A DNA stretch of 64,000 bases from Candidatus Marispirochaeta associata (GTDB taxonomy: Bacteria; Spirochaetota; Spirochaetia; JC444; Marispirochaetaceae): assembly GCA_001749745.1 (NCBI GenBank), contig JWTM01000424.1, forward strand, positions 620,001 through 684,000, read 5' to 3'. How positions within the stretch are numbered: the first letter of the stretch is position 1; every line of letters begins with the position of its first letter. Below, piece after piece: positions 1 through 8,907 of the stretch. A program made the translations under genes and the position numbers. Below the pieces are notes generated by a model, which saw nothing but the letters and a program-made list of their open reading frames with translations, was not told the DNA's origin and ran no database searches.

Positions 1-2
1 AA

Positions 3-1364
3 TCAATGGATCGCAGCCTAACGGCCCTGGTGGGGGTTATTAATTCGGAGTTCGCCACCATCGACGAGCAGCTGGATGTGGTCCGCTTGCGGATTCTCGG
101 CCTGGTTGTGGGCGTGTTTCTCTTTGTACTGATTGTCAGCATCATTGTGGCGGTGCTCCAGGCCCGGGGTATCAATGCTAACATCCAGCATATATACAGC
201 CGTATCGAGGAGCTGGGTAGGGGAGACCTTACCATTGCGGTGGAGGTTAAGAGTAAGGATGAATTGCAAGAGCTGGGCGACAACGTTAATCAGTTTATCG
301 GCGGGTTGAATCAGGCCATATGCGATATAAAGGTGGTATCCCAAGAGACGGTTGAGGTAAAGAACAACCTTATTACCTCCATCGGGGAAGCGGAGACTGC
401 TTCGTCCAATATCAAGAGCAGCGCCGCCTCTATAGTGGAAGAGGTCCGGCAACTGGAAGGCCGCATCGATACCTCCGATGCCGCCGTAAAAACAGTCTCT
501 GAGCAGTCCGGTGAGATCCTGGAGATGCTGCAGGAGCATACCGCTATGGTAGAGGAATCGACCGCAGCTATCACCGAGATGATCTCTTCCATTGCAAATG
601 TGGCGGAGAACTCCGAGAGGCGCTATGCCGCCACCGAGACCCTGATGAAGACCATTGAGCGGGGAAGTAAGCAGCTCTCGGATACGGCGGGCATCATCAA
701 TGCGATAACCGAGAACATCGATAATATTAGGGACACGGTCAAGCTGATCCAGAACGTCGCCTCCCAGACGAGCCTGCTGTCGATGAACGCCGCCATCGAA
801 GCGGCCCATGCCGGTGATAAGGGCGCGGGCTTTGCGGTGGTAGCCGACGAAATCCGAAAACTTTCCGATGAAACCTCCGCCGGATCGAAGCATATAAGCG
901 ATTTTCTAAAGACTATGATCAGCAGGATCGAGCAGGCCGCTCACGCAGGGAATGAGACGCAGTCGGTCTTCCAGGAGGTAGATCAGGTGGTTTCCGATGT
1001 GGGTAATTCTTTGAGTGAGATAAGCGCCAGTATGCGCGAACTCAATATCGGCGGGAAGCAGATCCTCGAGGCGACCTCCAGCCTGCAAGAGTTTTCTCTT
1101 ACCTTGAAGGATAAGGGACAGGAGATGGGGCGGGCCTCATCCCAGCTATCCGAGACCATGAGCTACACCCGCACCACCTCCTCGGGGGTTCAGGATCTGA
1201 TCTCGAAAATCGGGGTGGAGATCGTCTCTATCAACGACTCCATGCAGGCCGTAGGCAAGCTCTCCGGCAACCTGGACGAGATGACCACCAACGTCGACAA
1301 GTCCCTGGAGCAGTTTTCCACCGAGGTGGTTCAGACGTCGGCGTGCGAGGATGTGGTGGGGTAG
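3..1364 (+). CDS. Methyl-accepting chemotaxis protein, 5' end cut by window
   Basis: This is a chemotaxis receptor that passes ligand occupancy to CheW/CheA. The reading frame is open to the window edge, and the first ATG (position 6) lies only about 27 residues before a membrane segment, so the sensor domain is probably upstream and missing here. Counting from that ATG, a transmembrane helix spans about residues 27-53, a HAMP domain follows to about residue 105, and the rest is a long helical signalling domain. The conserved hairpin tip is visible ([18 protein letters not shown], then GFAVVADEIRKLS). The tail has no obvious CheR-tethering pentapeptide. Family assignment is firm; the ligand is unknown. 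Confidence 0.9.
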   Translation, partial: SMDRSLTALVGVINSEFATIDEQLDVVRLRILGLVVGVFLFVLIVSIIVAVLQARGINANIQHIYSRIEELGRGDLTIAVEVKSKDELQELGDNVNQFIGGLNQAICDIKVVSQETVEVKNNLITSIGEAETASSNIKSSAASIVEEVRQLEGRIDTSDAAVKTVSEQSGEILEMLQEHTAMVEESTAAITEMISSIANVAENSERRYAATETLMKTIERGSKQLSDTAGIINAITENIDNIRDTVKLIQNVASQTSLLSMNAAIEAAHAGDKGAGFAVVADEIRKLSDETSAGSKHISDFLKTMISRIEQAAHAGNETQSVFQEVDQVVSDVGNSLSEISASMRELNIGGKQILEATSSLQEFSLTLKDKGQEMGRASSQLSETMSYTRTTSSGVQDLISKIGVEIVSINDSMQAVGKLSGNLDEMTTNVDKSLEQFSTEVVQTSACEDVVG

Positions 1365-1389
1365 GTAGAATAATGCATACAAAATACGA

Positions 1390-1410
1390 GAGCCTAAAAT
1401 AGACAGGCTC
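1390..1410 (+). terminator. Weak hairpin after the receptor gene
   Basis: GAGCCT (1390-1395) and AGGCTC (1405-1410) form a 6-bp stem with a 9-base loop, 26 bases after the receptor stop codon. There is no T-tract behind it, so it could be a Rho-dependent end, a partial attenuator for the regulator downstream, or chance. Confidence 0.3.
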
Positions 1411-1438
1411 ATGGAAAAACGATATAGTGGGGGCGGTC

Positions 1439-2146
1439 ATGGATAAGAAGATAACCCCCATCAAGCGAATGCGTGTCTCCGAAGAGGTATTCAAGCAGCT
1501 CTATGCGATGATCAACGGCGGGACTTTCAATCCCGGGGATCAGCTGCCCAGCGAGCGGGAGCTCTCTGAGCGCTTCGAAGTAAGCCGGACTTCGGTGCGC
1601 GAGGCCCTGCGAACCCTGGAGACCTTGGGGATGATTCAATCCTCGGTCGGCGTCGGCGGCGGCAATTTCGTGCGTGAGGTTACCATCGAGACCATCATCG
1701 GTCCCTTTGCCGACTTTATCCACCGCTCGGGACAGCCGCTCCTGGAGATGATGGAGTTCCGCATTATTCTTGAAACCGAGATTGCCCGTCTTGCGGCCGA
1801 GCGGCGCACCGAAGAGGACCTGCGCCTGATCCGCAGCGCCATCGATGATATGCAGCATGAGATCGATGATGGTGAGATAGGCCTTACCGGCGACAATGAG
1901 TTTCATGAGGCGGTGGCTAAGGCGACCCATAATCAGGTCTTTGTGCATATGCTATCCCTGGCGAAAACACTGCTTATCAAGACCAGAGAGGCCTCCCTCA
2001 GCGTCAAGGGCGTACCGAAGATGGGGATCGGTCATCATCGTCAGATTCTCGCCGCCATCGAGGCCGGCCTGCCGGATGAGGCCGCCACGGCCATGAAAAC
2101 CCACCTGATCGAAGCCATGGTCAACGTTCAGCGCTCTCAAAAATAA
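1439..2146 (+). CDS. FadR-subfamily GntR transcriptional regulator (copy 1)
   Basis: This 235-residue regulator has an N-terminal winged helix-turn-helix (about residues 10-75) and an all-helical FCD effector domain. The DNA-reading segment is canonical for the family: LPSERELSERFEVSRTSVRE keeps the arginines that touch the operator in E. coli FadR. The FCD metal/ligand motif is visible as NEFHEAVAKATHN, then GHHRQI and a C-terminal KTHL. The ATG at 1439, preceded by a G-rich Shine-Dalgarno-like GGGGGCGG, is preferred to the GTG at 1427. It is a clear paralogue of the regulator at 19249-19956. FCD regulators usually sense small carboxylic acids. Its target may be the 10063 operon, from which it is now separated by the AT-rich island. 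Confidence 0.88.
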   Translation: MDKKITPIKRMRVSEEVFKQLYAMINGGTFNPGDQLPSERELSERFEVSRTSVREALRTLETLGMIQSSVGVGGGNFVREVTIETIIGPFADFIHRSGQPLLEMMEFRIILETEIARLAAERRTEEDLRLIRSAIDDMQHEIDDGEIGLTGDNEFHEAVAKATHNQVFVHMLSLAKTLLIKTREASLSVKGVPKMGIGHHRQILAAIEAGLPDEAATAMKTHLIEAMVNVQRSQK

Positions 2147-2196
2147 GATCATATCCATCATCTAGAATAATGGTACGGAATACAAACCTCAATGGA

Positions 2197-3021
2197 TTAT
2201 ATCAGAGTCGGAGTATCATCGATTTTAAGGATAGGATAAGAATTATCAGCAATCGAAGCGCCTAAAACTCGAGAAATCTGGATGGCAGTTCTTTTTATGT
2301 TGGGCATAATTTTGGTTCTCTTAGTAGAACCACTGCCATGTGCAGCGAAAAATGGAACGCTTAACGCAGCAACTACATAGTGTCGATGGTTGATTATTGG
2401 GAACGCAACAGCTTCAATGCCGTCCACATACTCTTGGTTGTCCCAACTATAATTGTTTCGTCGAATCTCCTCGAGAGTGAAGCGCAAAGCTGAGACATCG
2501 GTTATCGTATTCTTGGTATATCGTTCAAGATGGTTAGAGAGAACCATCTCCTGAACGTGAGTAGGTAAAAAAGATAGTAGCAGTTTACTGGCCGCTCCGG
2601 TATGTAGCGGGAATCGGGTTCCCTCATCAACAGCAATTCGATACCCAGATCCAGACGATGCCACATACTTGATTTCAACTTCCAGTCCCACCCTGATGCT
2701 GAGTTTGGCTGTCTCTGAAATCTTCTCAGCGAGATTGTCAACGAATGGCGGCGCCACAGTCAAGATTTGAGCTTCTGCACTGGGTTCTTCTTTATTGGTC
2801 TGGAATAATTCTCCTGTAAAATAATTTCGAGATTTAGAATCATACTCAATAAAATGAACCGCCATAAGGGATTTTATGATTCGATACGTTGTACTTGGCG
2901 GGATATTTACCTGTTTCACGATATCTGTAGCTTGAATGCCATCATCGCTGCGGGATATCAATTCCAGTATTTCTGCCGAACGAAGGATGGCTGGTATTAG
3001 ATTGGAACTATCGTTACTCAT
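2197..3021 (-). CDS. IclR-family transcriptional regulator
   Basis: This 274-residue regulator has an N-terminal winged helix (QATDIVKQVNIPPSTTYRII) and a C-terminal IclR effector domain (HTGAASKLLLSFL, then EAVAFPIINHRHYVVAALSV). The start is placed at the ATG at 3021, because the frame's further 21 residues read through the palindrome and do not resemble the family N terminus. The gene is divergent from the TRAP operon, the usual arrangement for an IclR regulator controlling neighbouring sugar-acid catabolism. A perfect 20-bp palindrome overlaps its ribosome-binding region, suggesting autoregulation. Effector unknown; family firm. Confidence 0.9.
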   Translation of the reverse strand: MSNDSSNLIPAILRSAEILELISRSDDGIQATDIVKQVNIPPSTTYRIIKSLMAVHFIEYDSKSRNYFTGELFQTNKEEPSAEAQILTVAPPFVDNLAEKISETAKLSIRVGLEVEIKYVASSGSGYRIAVDEGTRFPLHTGAASKLLLSFLPTHVQEMVLSNHLERYTKNTITDVSALRFTLEEIRRNNYSWDNQEYVDGIEAVAFPIINHRHYVVAALSVPFFAAHGSGSTKRTKIMPNIKRTAIQISRVLGASIADNSYPILKIDDTPTLI

Positions 3022-3023
3022 GC

Positions 3024-3043
3024 AATTATCATATATGATAATT
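3024..3043. promoter_or_regulatory. Perfect 20-bp palindrome, candidate IclR operator
   Basis: AATTATCATATATGATAATT reads the same on both strands and ends two bases before the IclR start codon, over its ribosome-binding region. A half-site match, ATATGATAAT, recurs at 3092-3101 on the plus strand beside a TTGACA box for the TRAP operon. That layout fits one regulator controlling both divergent transcripts. Confidence 0.55.
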
Positions 3044-3077
3044 ATGTGACTGTAAAGTGTAAAATATGGAAATAACT

Positions 3078-3106
3078 TTGACAAATAGCAAATATGATAA
3101 TACGCT
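3078..3106 (+). promoter_or_regulatory. Candidate promoter of the TRAP operon
   Basis: A perfect TTGACA at 3078-3083 is followed 17 bases later by TACGCT, a poor -10 (three of six). The palindrome half-site ATATGATAAT lies inside the spacer. A further inverted repeat CCATA-A-TATGG sits at 3158-3168, between this promoter and dctP. The -10 assignment is weak. Confidence 0.4.
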
Positions 3107-3198
3107 GTTTATAGATGCCAGATATGGATGCAATCTTTTTTGGTTAAGGGTGTATATCCATAATATGGTATCAGTATTCCACCAATAAGGGGATTTCT

Positions 3199-4197
3199 AT
3201 GAGAAAGGTGTTTTGTTGGTTCTGTGTTTTGTTCGTATTACTCTCAGTTGGTTTGTTCGCAAATGGAGAAGCAGAAGGAGCGAGTTCGGGGAAGGTAGTC
3301 TTGAAGTTAGCTAATGTCTTGTCTCCTACTGACATCTTCAGTAAGGAATTCGAGGCAATGGCTGACCGAATTATAGAGAGGACCGATGGAACCTTGGAGA
3401 TCCAGGTCTTTTCGGGTGGTGTTCTTGGAGGACAGAAAGATAACCTCGAGCAGATTGTCCGCGGCGTTAATTTAATCACCTTCACCGATCCGGCACAGAT
3501 TTCAGACTATGTACCGGATTTTGGAATTATGAATGCACCCTATATTTTCAAAGATCCTTCCGAAATCACTAAGTTGGGATCTTCAGACTGGCATGCAGAA
3601 ATGAGGGCACTTGCATCCGAACAAGGTCTCAAGGTGCTCGACATGGATTGGCTGTATGGAGTACGCCATCTTATTTCCAACGAGGTTATTACTTCTCCGG
3701 AGGATATGCAGGGTCTCAAGGTTCGCGTTCCGTCTACGAACATGTGGATTGCAACTATCAAGGCAATGGGCGGAACGCCGACTGTCGTTCAATGGAGCGA
3801 GGCATATTCCGCATTAGGTCAAGGCGTAGTCGATGCGGCTGAATCGCCTATTGCAAACCTCTATATCGCTAAGTTCCATGAGGTCGCGAAGAATGTAGCA
3901 CTCACCGGTCATTTTACCGCGGCCAGTGGACTTGTCATGTCCCAGGAAATATTCGAAACACTGTCCGAGGAACAACAGACGGTACTCATGGAGGAAGTAA
4001 ATAAGACTGGAGAGATCCTCATGGCGGCTGTACTTAAGAATACTGAGGACTATAAAAAGAAGATGGAAGAAGCTGGCGTGACCTTTAATGAGGTTGACAG
4101 AGAAGCTTTTCGCCTTGCCTGCCGATCTGTTTACGATGAGTTCCCGAACTGGTCGGATGGATTAGCGGAGAAGATCCAAACTATTCTTAGTGAATAA
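3199..4197 (+). CDS. TRAP transporter solute-binding protein (DctP family)
   Basis: This periplasmic protein captures an organic acid for the DctQM carrier. Its 332 residues start with an export signal ending in LFANGEAEG, typical of spirochaetal exported proteins. The mature part carries the DctP core motif LKVRVPSTNMWIATIKAMGG; the arginine in it (about residue 176) is the one that usually salt-bridges the ligand carboxylate. WSEAYSALGQGVVDAAESP follows. The Shine-Dalgarno AAGGGG sits at a good distance from the ATG. It is first in a TRAP-catabolism operon. With a mannonate-dehydratase-like enzyme downstream, a sugar acid is the likely ligand, though this is inferred from context. Confidence 0.92.
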   Translation: MRKVFCWFCVLFVLLSVGLFANGEAEGASSGKVVLKLANVLSPTDIFSKEFEAMADRIIERTDGTLEIQVFSGGVLGGQKDNLEQIVRGVNLITFTDPAQISDYVPDFGIMNAPYIFKDPSEITKLGSSDWHAEMRALASEQGLKVLDMDWLYGVRHLISNEVITSPEDMQGLKVRVPSTNMWIATIKAMGGTPTVVQWSEAYSALGQGVVDAAESPIANLYIAKFHEVAKNVALTGHFTAASGLVMSQEIFETLSEEQQTVLMEEVNKTGEILMAAVLKNTEDYKKKMEEAGVTFNEVDREAFRLACRSVYDEFPNWSDGLAEKIQTILSE

Positions 4198-4208
4198 GAG
4201 ATAGGCAG

Positions 4209-4251
4209 AATCCTGTCGGTTATGAATGCTACTCAGGCCGGCAGGATTTTT
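4209..4251 (+). terminator. Hairpin with T-run between dctP and dctQ
   Basis: AATCCTGTCGG (4209-4219) pairs with CCGGCAGGATT (4238-4248) with a single G-U pair, and the run of Ts ends at 4251. A partial terminator here would make more binding protein than membrane subunits, a common arrangement in transport operons. Confidence 0.6.
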
Positions 4252-4280
4252 CGAGCAATTTTCCGGAGGAAAAGAGGGAT

Positions 4281-4760
4281 ATGCTTAAAGCATTAAAGAA
4301 TTTCGAAGAGATTTTCAGTATGGTGACTCTTGCAATAGTCATCATTGCTGTCAACATTGAAATAATAGGTAGGACACTCTTTTCCGTGTCACAGGGATGG
4401 TTGACCGAAATCGCTACCATTGCATTTGCCTGGAGTGTGTTTGTCGGTGCAAGCGCCTGCTACAAGCGCAATATGCATATTGGGATTGATATATTTGTAG
4501 ATTTGTTTAAAGCTGAATGGCAGCGCATATTAGCAATAGTCTCAAATTTAATCTTGGTTATAGCCAATGCCTACTTTGTTTATCTAAGCCTTATTTTTAG
4601 TATCTCCGCCTGGGCAAAACCGACAAATCTGTTAGCCATTCCCTATACTTATGTCGATCTATCAATTACTGTCGGCTTTACTCTAATCACGGTCCATTCC
4701 TGTACAAATCTATATACCGCCGTAAGAAGTCTCATTTCCTCCGATAAGGAGAAAAACTAA
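4281..4760 (+). CDS. TRAP transporter small membrane subunit (DctQ family)
   Basis: This 159-residue protein has four predicted membrane helices, the first at about residues 11-33 (MVTLAIVIIAVNIEIIGRTL). The motif WLTEIATIAFAWSVFVGAS is typical of DctQ. It pairs with DctM to form the membrane carrier that uses the sodium gradient. A strong Shine-Dalgarno (GGAGGAAAAGAGGG) precedes the ATG. The next gene begins at the base after its stop codon, so the two membrane subunits are probably translationally coupled. Confidence 0.9.
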   Translation: MLKALKNFEEIFSMVTLAIVIIAVNIEIIGRTLFSVSQGWLTEIATIAFAWSVFVGASACYKRNMHIGIDIFVDLFKAEWQRILAIVSNLILVIANAYFVYLSLIFSISAWAKPTNLLAIPYTYVDLSITVGFTLITVHSCTNLYTAVRSLISSDKEKN

Positions 4761-6047
4761 ATGGCTTATATCCCGATTATTATACTTGTGCTGCTAATGC
4801 TTACGGGAATTCCTGTAGCCTTCGCATTGATGATATCTACAGCAAGCTATTTTCTCTTTATCAACACAGGTGTTCCGGTTGACCTTATTTTCCAACGAAT
4901 GATCTCCGGTACAGAATCATTTCCGCTGCTCGCCATTCCGTTTTTTATCACCGCTGGATGTGTGATGAACTATGGCGGTCTGTCATCACGATTAATGAAA
5001 GTGGCAGATGCGTTGACTGGTCATATGCGTGGAGGATTAGCTCAGGTAAACGTAGTACTGAGTTTGCTCATGGGCGGGTTGTCTGGTTCCGCTAATGCGG
5101 ATGCCGCTATGCAGTGTAAAATTCTTGTTCCAGAAATGTCGAAGCGAGGCTATGAACCGGAGTTTTCTGCCGCGATTACCTCGGCCTCTTCTATAATAAC
5201 CCCTATTGTCCCTCCCGGTATAGGGTTGATTCTCTATGCCTTTTTAGCAGAACAATCAGTAGCTCAGCTCTTTTTTGCCGGATATGTTCCTGGACTTCTG
5301 TTGATGGCTGCACTGATGGTCGTTGTCTACTTCGTAGCGAAGAAAAGAAATTATGCGCCGATTCATGAGCAGCGAGCCAGTACAAAAACAGTGTTTATTC
5401 AATTGGGAAAATCTTTTTGGTCTTTACTTTTGCCGCTGGGAATTCTAATGGGGTTGAGATTTGGTTTTTTTACCCCCACTGAAGCGGGTGCGATGGCTGT
5501 TGTCTACGCGGTGATAGTCGGTGCATTTATTCATCGAGAATTAAAGCCCAAACATATCCCCATGATTATGCTTGAGTCTGTTCTTTCTACTAGTACCATA
5601 ATGCTGATTATACTTTCGGCTTCTGCATTCGGTTATTATCTTGCTTGGGAGCGACTACCACAGACTATTAGTCAAATACTCATTAATATTACGGAGAATA
5701 AGTACCTATTCTTCCTAATCATCAATGTTTTTCTACTCATGGTCGGTATGTTCTTGGAAGGACTTGCCTCGTTAATCATTCTGACTCCGCTTCTTGTGCC
5801 TGCCGCAACCGCAATTGGTATTGATCCTGTGCATTTTGGGATTGTAATGGTAGTGAATGTCTCTATCGGCGCAATTACGCCGCCTTTCGGTGCATTAGCA
5901 TTCCTTACAAGCTCAATACTGCAGCTGAAAGTTGTGAAGGTGTTTCGAGAGATGACTTGGTTTACCATATCTATGGTGTTGGTTCTATTTATTCTCTCAT
6001 ATTTCCCGGCGATTGTTATGTTTCTGCCGAATCTGTTGGGCAACTGA
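4761..6047 (+). CDS. TRAP transporter large membrane subunit (DctM family)
   Basis: This 428-residue integral membrane protein is the transport channel of the TRAP system, with about 12 hydrophobic segments. Family hallmarks are visible: an early LAIPFFITAGCVMNYGGLS, then GSANADAAMQCKILVPEM, and later VNVSIGAITPPFGALAF. Length is normal for DctM. The start abuts the dctQ stop, with AAGGAG inside the end of dctQ as ribosome-binding site. Together with dctP and dctQ it makes a complete TRAP transporter. Confidence 0.93.
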   Translation: MAYIPIIILVLLMLTGIPVAFALMISTASYFLFINTGVPVDLIFQRMISGTESFPLLAIPFFITAGCVMNYGGLSSRLMKVADALTGHMRGGLAQVNVVLSLLMGGLSGSANADAAMQCKILVPEMSKRGYEPEFSAAITSASSIITPIVPPGIGLILYAFLAEQSVAQLFFAGYVPGLLLMAALMVVVYFVAKKRNYAPIHEQRASTKTVFIQLGKSFWSLLLPLGILMGLRFGFFTPTEAGAMAVVYAVIVGAFIHRELKPKHIPMIMLESVLSTSTIMLIILSASAFGYYLAWERLPQTISQILINITENKYLFFLIINVFLLMVGMFLEGLASLIILTPLLVPAATAIGIDPVHFGIVMVVNVSIGAITPPFGALAFLTSSILQLKVVKVFREMTWFTISMVLVLFILSYFPAIVMFLPNLLGN

Positions 6048-6075
6048 TTTCTGTAAAGCAACTTTGGAGGAATAA

Positions 6076-7152
6076 ATGCGCTTAGGTTTTGGATTATACA
6101 GGGCCATGCTGAATAGCGAATCGTATCGGTTCGCTCGGCAGTGTGGAGCAACTGATATTGTTGTCCATCTCTGTGATTATGGTGTCAAGTCGGATCCGAC
6201 CGCTATGGGACACAATCAACCAGTTGGAGACAAAAACGGGTATGGAATTGCTGACCACCCCGGATTATGGGAACTGGACGAAGTATTAAACATAAAAAAA
6301 GAGATTGAGGATCATGGTTTAAGATTCTTTGCTGTCGAGAATTTTGATCCGGCGCAATGGTTTGACGTTTTATTAGGCGGTCCAAAAAGAGATGAGCAAT
6401 TAGAATTGCTGAAACAACAAATACAAATATTCGGACAAGCCGGGATAGATACGGTAGGCTACGATTTTACCCTAACGGGAGTAACCGGACGTATTCCATT
6501 AACAACCCGTGGGGGAGCAGAAACAGTTGGATTGAAAGGTGTTAATTCTGCGCTTTCCGAACCGCTTAAGCAAGGCTATGTATGGAACATGTGCTACGAT
6601 CCTCAAGCACCAGATAAAATACTTGAAAGTACGGAAGAAGAAGAGTTGTGGGATCGTCTCGACTATTTTCTAAAGTACTTGGTACCGGTTGCAGAAGAAG
6701 CTGGTATAACACTCGCCGCTCACCCTGATGATCCTCCCTTGGAAATGGTAAAAGGCCAGCCAAAACTTATCTACCGACATAAGCATTACCAGAGATTGTT
6801 GGATCTTGTACAAAGTTCTTCAAATCAGTTGGAGATGTGCTTGGGGACCTTGTCGGAGATGCAAGACGAAGACTTGTACCGGACCATTGAGAACTATGTT
6901 AGTCAAGGCAAGGTTTCATATATACATCTTCGTAACGTGGAGGGCAAGGTTCCTCATTATACTGAAAAATTTATTGATGACGGCGATATCGATGTTGGAC
7001 GTGTGATTCGTATTCTAAATGAATTGAATTTTGAGGGTGTAATCATTCCCGATCACAGTCCAAAAATGTCCTGTCCCGCCCCATGGCATGCCGGCATGGC
7101 CTTTGCGATGGGCTACATAAAATCGAAAATTGATGAATTAAGGGTGAAGTAG
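6076..7152 (+). CDS. Mannonate dehydratase-like (UxuA-type) TIM-barrel enzyme
   Basis: UxuA dehydrates D-mannonate to 2-keto-3-deoxy-D-gluconate. This 358-residue protein keeps residues matching the UxuA metal site: H216 in AAHPDDPP, C255 in EMCLGT, H284 in YIHLRNVE, and D326-H327 in IPDHSP. The C-terminal segment differs from classical UxuA: the RPGYGLYDR-like stretch is replaced by APWHAGMAFAMGYIKS, so the substrate may be another sugar acid. The GGAGG ribosome-binding site is strong. It follows the TRAP genes and precedes an aldolase and two dehydrogenases. Superfamily and metal-site assignment are good; D-mannonate as substrate is only a working guess. Confidence 0.72.
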   Translation: MRLGFGLYRAMLNSESYRFARQCGATDIVVHLCDYGVKSDPTAMGHNQPVGDKNGYGIADHPGLWELDEVLNIKKEIEDHGLRFFAVENFDPAQWFDVLLGGPKRDEQLELLKQQIQIFGQAGIDTVGYDFTLTGVTGRIPLTTRGGAETVGLKGVNSALSEPLKQGYVWNMCYDPQAPDKILESTEEEELWDRLDYFLKYLVPVAEEAGITLAAHPDDPPLEMVKGQPKLIYRHKHYQRLLDLVQSSSNQLEMCLGTLSEMQDEDLYRTIENYVSQGKVSYIHLRNVEGKVPHYTEKFIDDGDIDVGRVIRILNELNFEGVIIPDHSPKMSCPAPWHAGMAFAMGYIKSKIDELRVK

Positions 7153-7153
7153 G

Positions 7154-7840
7154 ATGAGCCATTGGACTGAAGATAACGATCTTTTCGACTTAATAAGAGC
7201 TGAACTATTTACATGTGTTGTCGGAGATGTAATGGATCGGATTTCATACACTCGCCAATTTCTCCCTCCAACGATTCGACCGCTGGATCCTGCGATGCGG
7301 GTAATTGGTCGGGCCATGCCTGTATTAGAGGCCGACTGCTTCAGTACGAGGATCAGCTATAAGGACAAGGATGCAGCCTTTGGTGTTATGTTCGATGCTC
7401 TGGATGATCTGAATGCCGGTGAAGTTTATATATGCGTAGGGGCATCACCGACATATGCATGTTGGGGGGAACTGATGTCGACTCGAGCCGGATTTTGTGG
7501 TGCCGTTGGGGCCGTTATGCAAGGGTATAGTCGCGATACGCGGGGGATCCTGGAGCTCGGATTCCCTACTTTTTCCTTCGGCCCGTATGGTCAAGACCAG
7601 GGGGTGCGCGGCCGAGTCATCGATTACCGCTGCCCAATCGAGTTTAGCAATGGGGTAAAGGTCAATCCAGGTGATCTCATATTCGGGGACATTGACGGCG
7701 TTGTTGCCATCCCTCGCTCAATCGAAACAGAGGTAATTGAGATGGCATTGACCAAGGTCCGCGATGAAAATCTAGTCTCCCGTAAGATCAAAGAGGGTAT
7801 GCCAAGTCGGCATGTGTGGGATAAATATGGGATTATGTGA
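7154..7840 (+). CDS. RraA-like family protein, probable class II 4-hydroxy-2-oxoacid aldolase
   Basis: RraA-fold proteins include metal-dependent 4-hydroxy-2-oxoacid aldolases as well as the RNase E inhibitor RraA. In a catabolic operon the aldolase role is far more likely. The 228 residues show the fold's signatures: the G-x-x-R-D motif (MQGYSRDTRG, with Gln where many members have Asp) and GDIDGVVAIP near the C terminus. The start lies one base past the previous stop. Downstream of a dehydratase that would make a 2-keto-3-deoxy acid, it is well placed to split that product into pyruvate and an aldehyde. No KDG kinase or KdgA-type aldolase is present. Confidence 0.8.
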   Translation: MSHWTEDNDLFDLIRAELFTCVVGDVMDRISYTRQFLPPTIRPLDPAMRVIGRAMPVLEADCFSTRISYKDKDAAFGVMFDALDDLNAGEVYICVGASPTYACWGELMSTRAGFCGAVGAVMQGYSRDTRGILELGFPTFSFGPYGQDQGVRGRVIDYRCPIEFSNGVKVNPGDLIFGDIDGVVAIPRSIETEVIEMALTKVRDENLVSRKIKEGMPSRHVWDKYGIM

Positions 7841-7849
7841 GCCTGAAAT

Positions 7850-8890
7850 ATGAAAGCACTGGTTAAAACGGGGAAGGGGCCGGGTAATATCCAAGTGAAA
7901 GATATTTCACAGCCTTCCCTTCATGATGATGACTGGGTTGTGATAAAGGTCCATTGCGGCGGCGTATGTGGTACCGATATACATATTTGGAAGGATGAGT
8001 TTCCCTATTGGCCTCCCGTGACGCTGGGACATGAATTTTCCGGAGAGGTGGTTGAAGTCGGCGGCAAAGTAACAACTGTTGCTGTTGGGGACCGTGTTGT
8101 GGCCGAGCCTCATTCTCTGGCTTGCGGTACATGTTATTTATGTCGACAAGGACACGTACAACTATGCAGCAATAAGAGATCGCCTGGGTGGGGGATTGAT
8201 GGATGTTTTGCGGAGTATGTCACTTTGCCAGCATGGTTGCTTCATAAGATCCCTGATAATCTTGCCTATGATGTCGCGGCTCTAGCGGAACCTCTTGCGA
8301 TTGTCATACATCATGTTGCAGAACGAGGCAGCATTAATTGTCAGGATACTGTTGTTGTTACCGGTACCGGCATAATGGGTCTCCTATCTGTATTTGTAGC
8401 TCAAGTCATGGGCGCCGGGGAAATTCTGATAACCGGACTTTCGAAATCCCAAAAGTATAGATTCCCGGCGGCAACTGCACTGGGTGCTTCAAAAGCGATC
8501 AATATAGAAAAGGAACAATTGATTCCGATTGTGAATGAGCTGACTCATGGGAGAGGTGCGGACTTAGTTGTTGAAACAAGTGGTGCCGAATCGGCGATCA
8601 GTCAGGCCATTGAAATAACTCGCAAGCGTGGAACTATAACCGGGATAGGTTTGACTAAAGAATCCAACATATCCGTGCCGTGGAATAGGGCAATGCATAA
8701 ATCGATTGAAATTCGGTTCAATATGAGTTCCAGTTTCACCGGTTGGGAATCTTCAATCAATTTACTAAATAGATATAGTGCGAAGTTAGGTAAATTGATT
8801 ACACGACGAACTTCAATTGAAGATTGGGAGCAAGTATTTGTCGACCTGATTGATGAGAAGGATATCAAAGCATTATTCGTTTTTGAATAG
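7850..8890 (+). CDS. Zinc-dependent alcohol/polyol dehydrogenase (MDR family)
   Basis: This 346-residue medium-chain dehydrogenase oxidises a secondary alcohol on a polyol or sugar acid with NAD(P). The catalytic zinc ligands lie in GGVCGTDIH and TLGHEFSGEV; the structural zinc lobe CGTCYLCRQGHVQLC has the four spaced cysteines. The Rossmann region follows (VVVTGTGIMGLLSVFVAQ). It resembles the sorbitol/threonine dehydrogenase branch. Nine bases separate it from the RraA gene. In this cluster it may oxidise the incoming sugar acid or reduce the aldolase product; direction and substrate cannot be read from sequence. Confidence 0.85.
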   Translation: MKALVKTGKGPGNIQVKDISQPSLHDDDWVVIKVHCGGVCGTDIHIWKDEFPYWPPVTLGHEFSGEVVEVGGKVTTVAVGDRVVAEPHSLACGTCYLCRQGHVQLCSNKRSPGWGIDGCFAEYVTLPAWLLHKIPDNLAYDVAALAEPLAIVIHHVAERGSINCQDTVVVTGTGIMGLLSVFVAQVMGAGEILITGLSKSQKYRFPAATALGASKAINIEKEQLIPIVNELTHGRGADLVVETSGAESAISQAIEITRKRGTITGIGLTKESNISVPWNRAMHKSIEIRFNMSSSFTGWESSINLLNRYSAKLGKLITRRTSIEDWEQVFVDLIDEKDIKALFVFE

Positions 8891-8907
8891 GAATAATTGG
8901 AGGTTTG

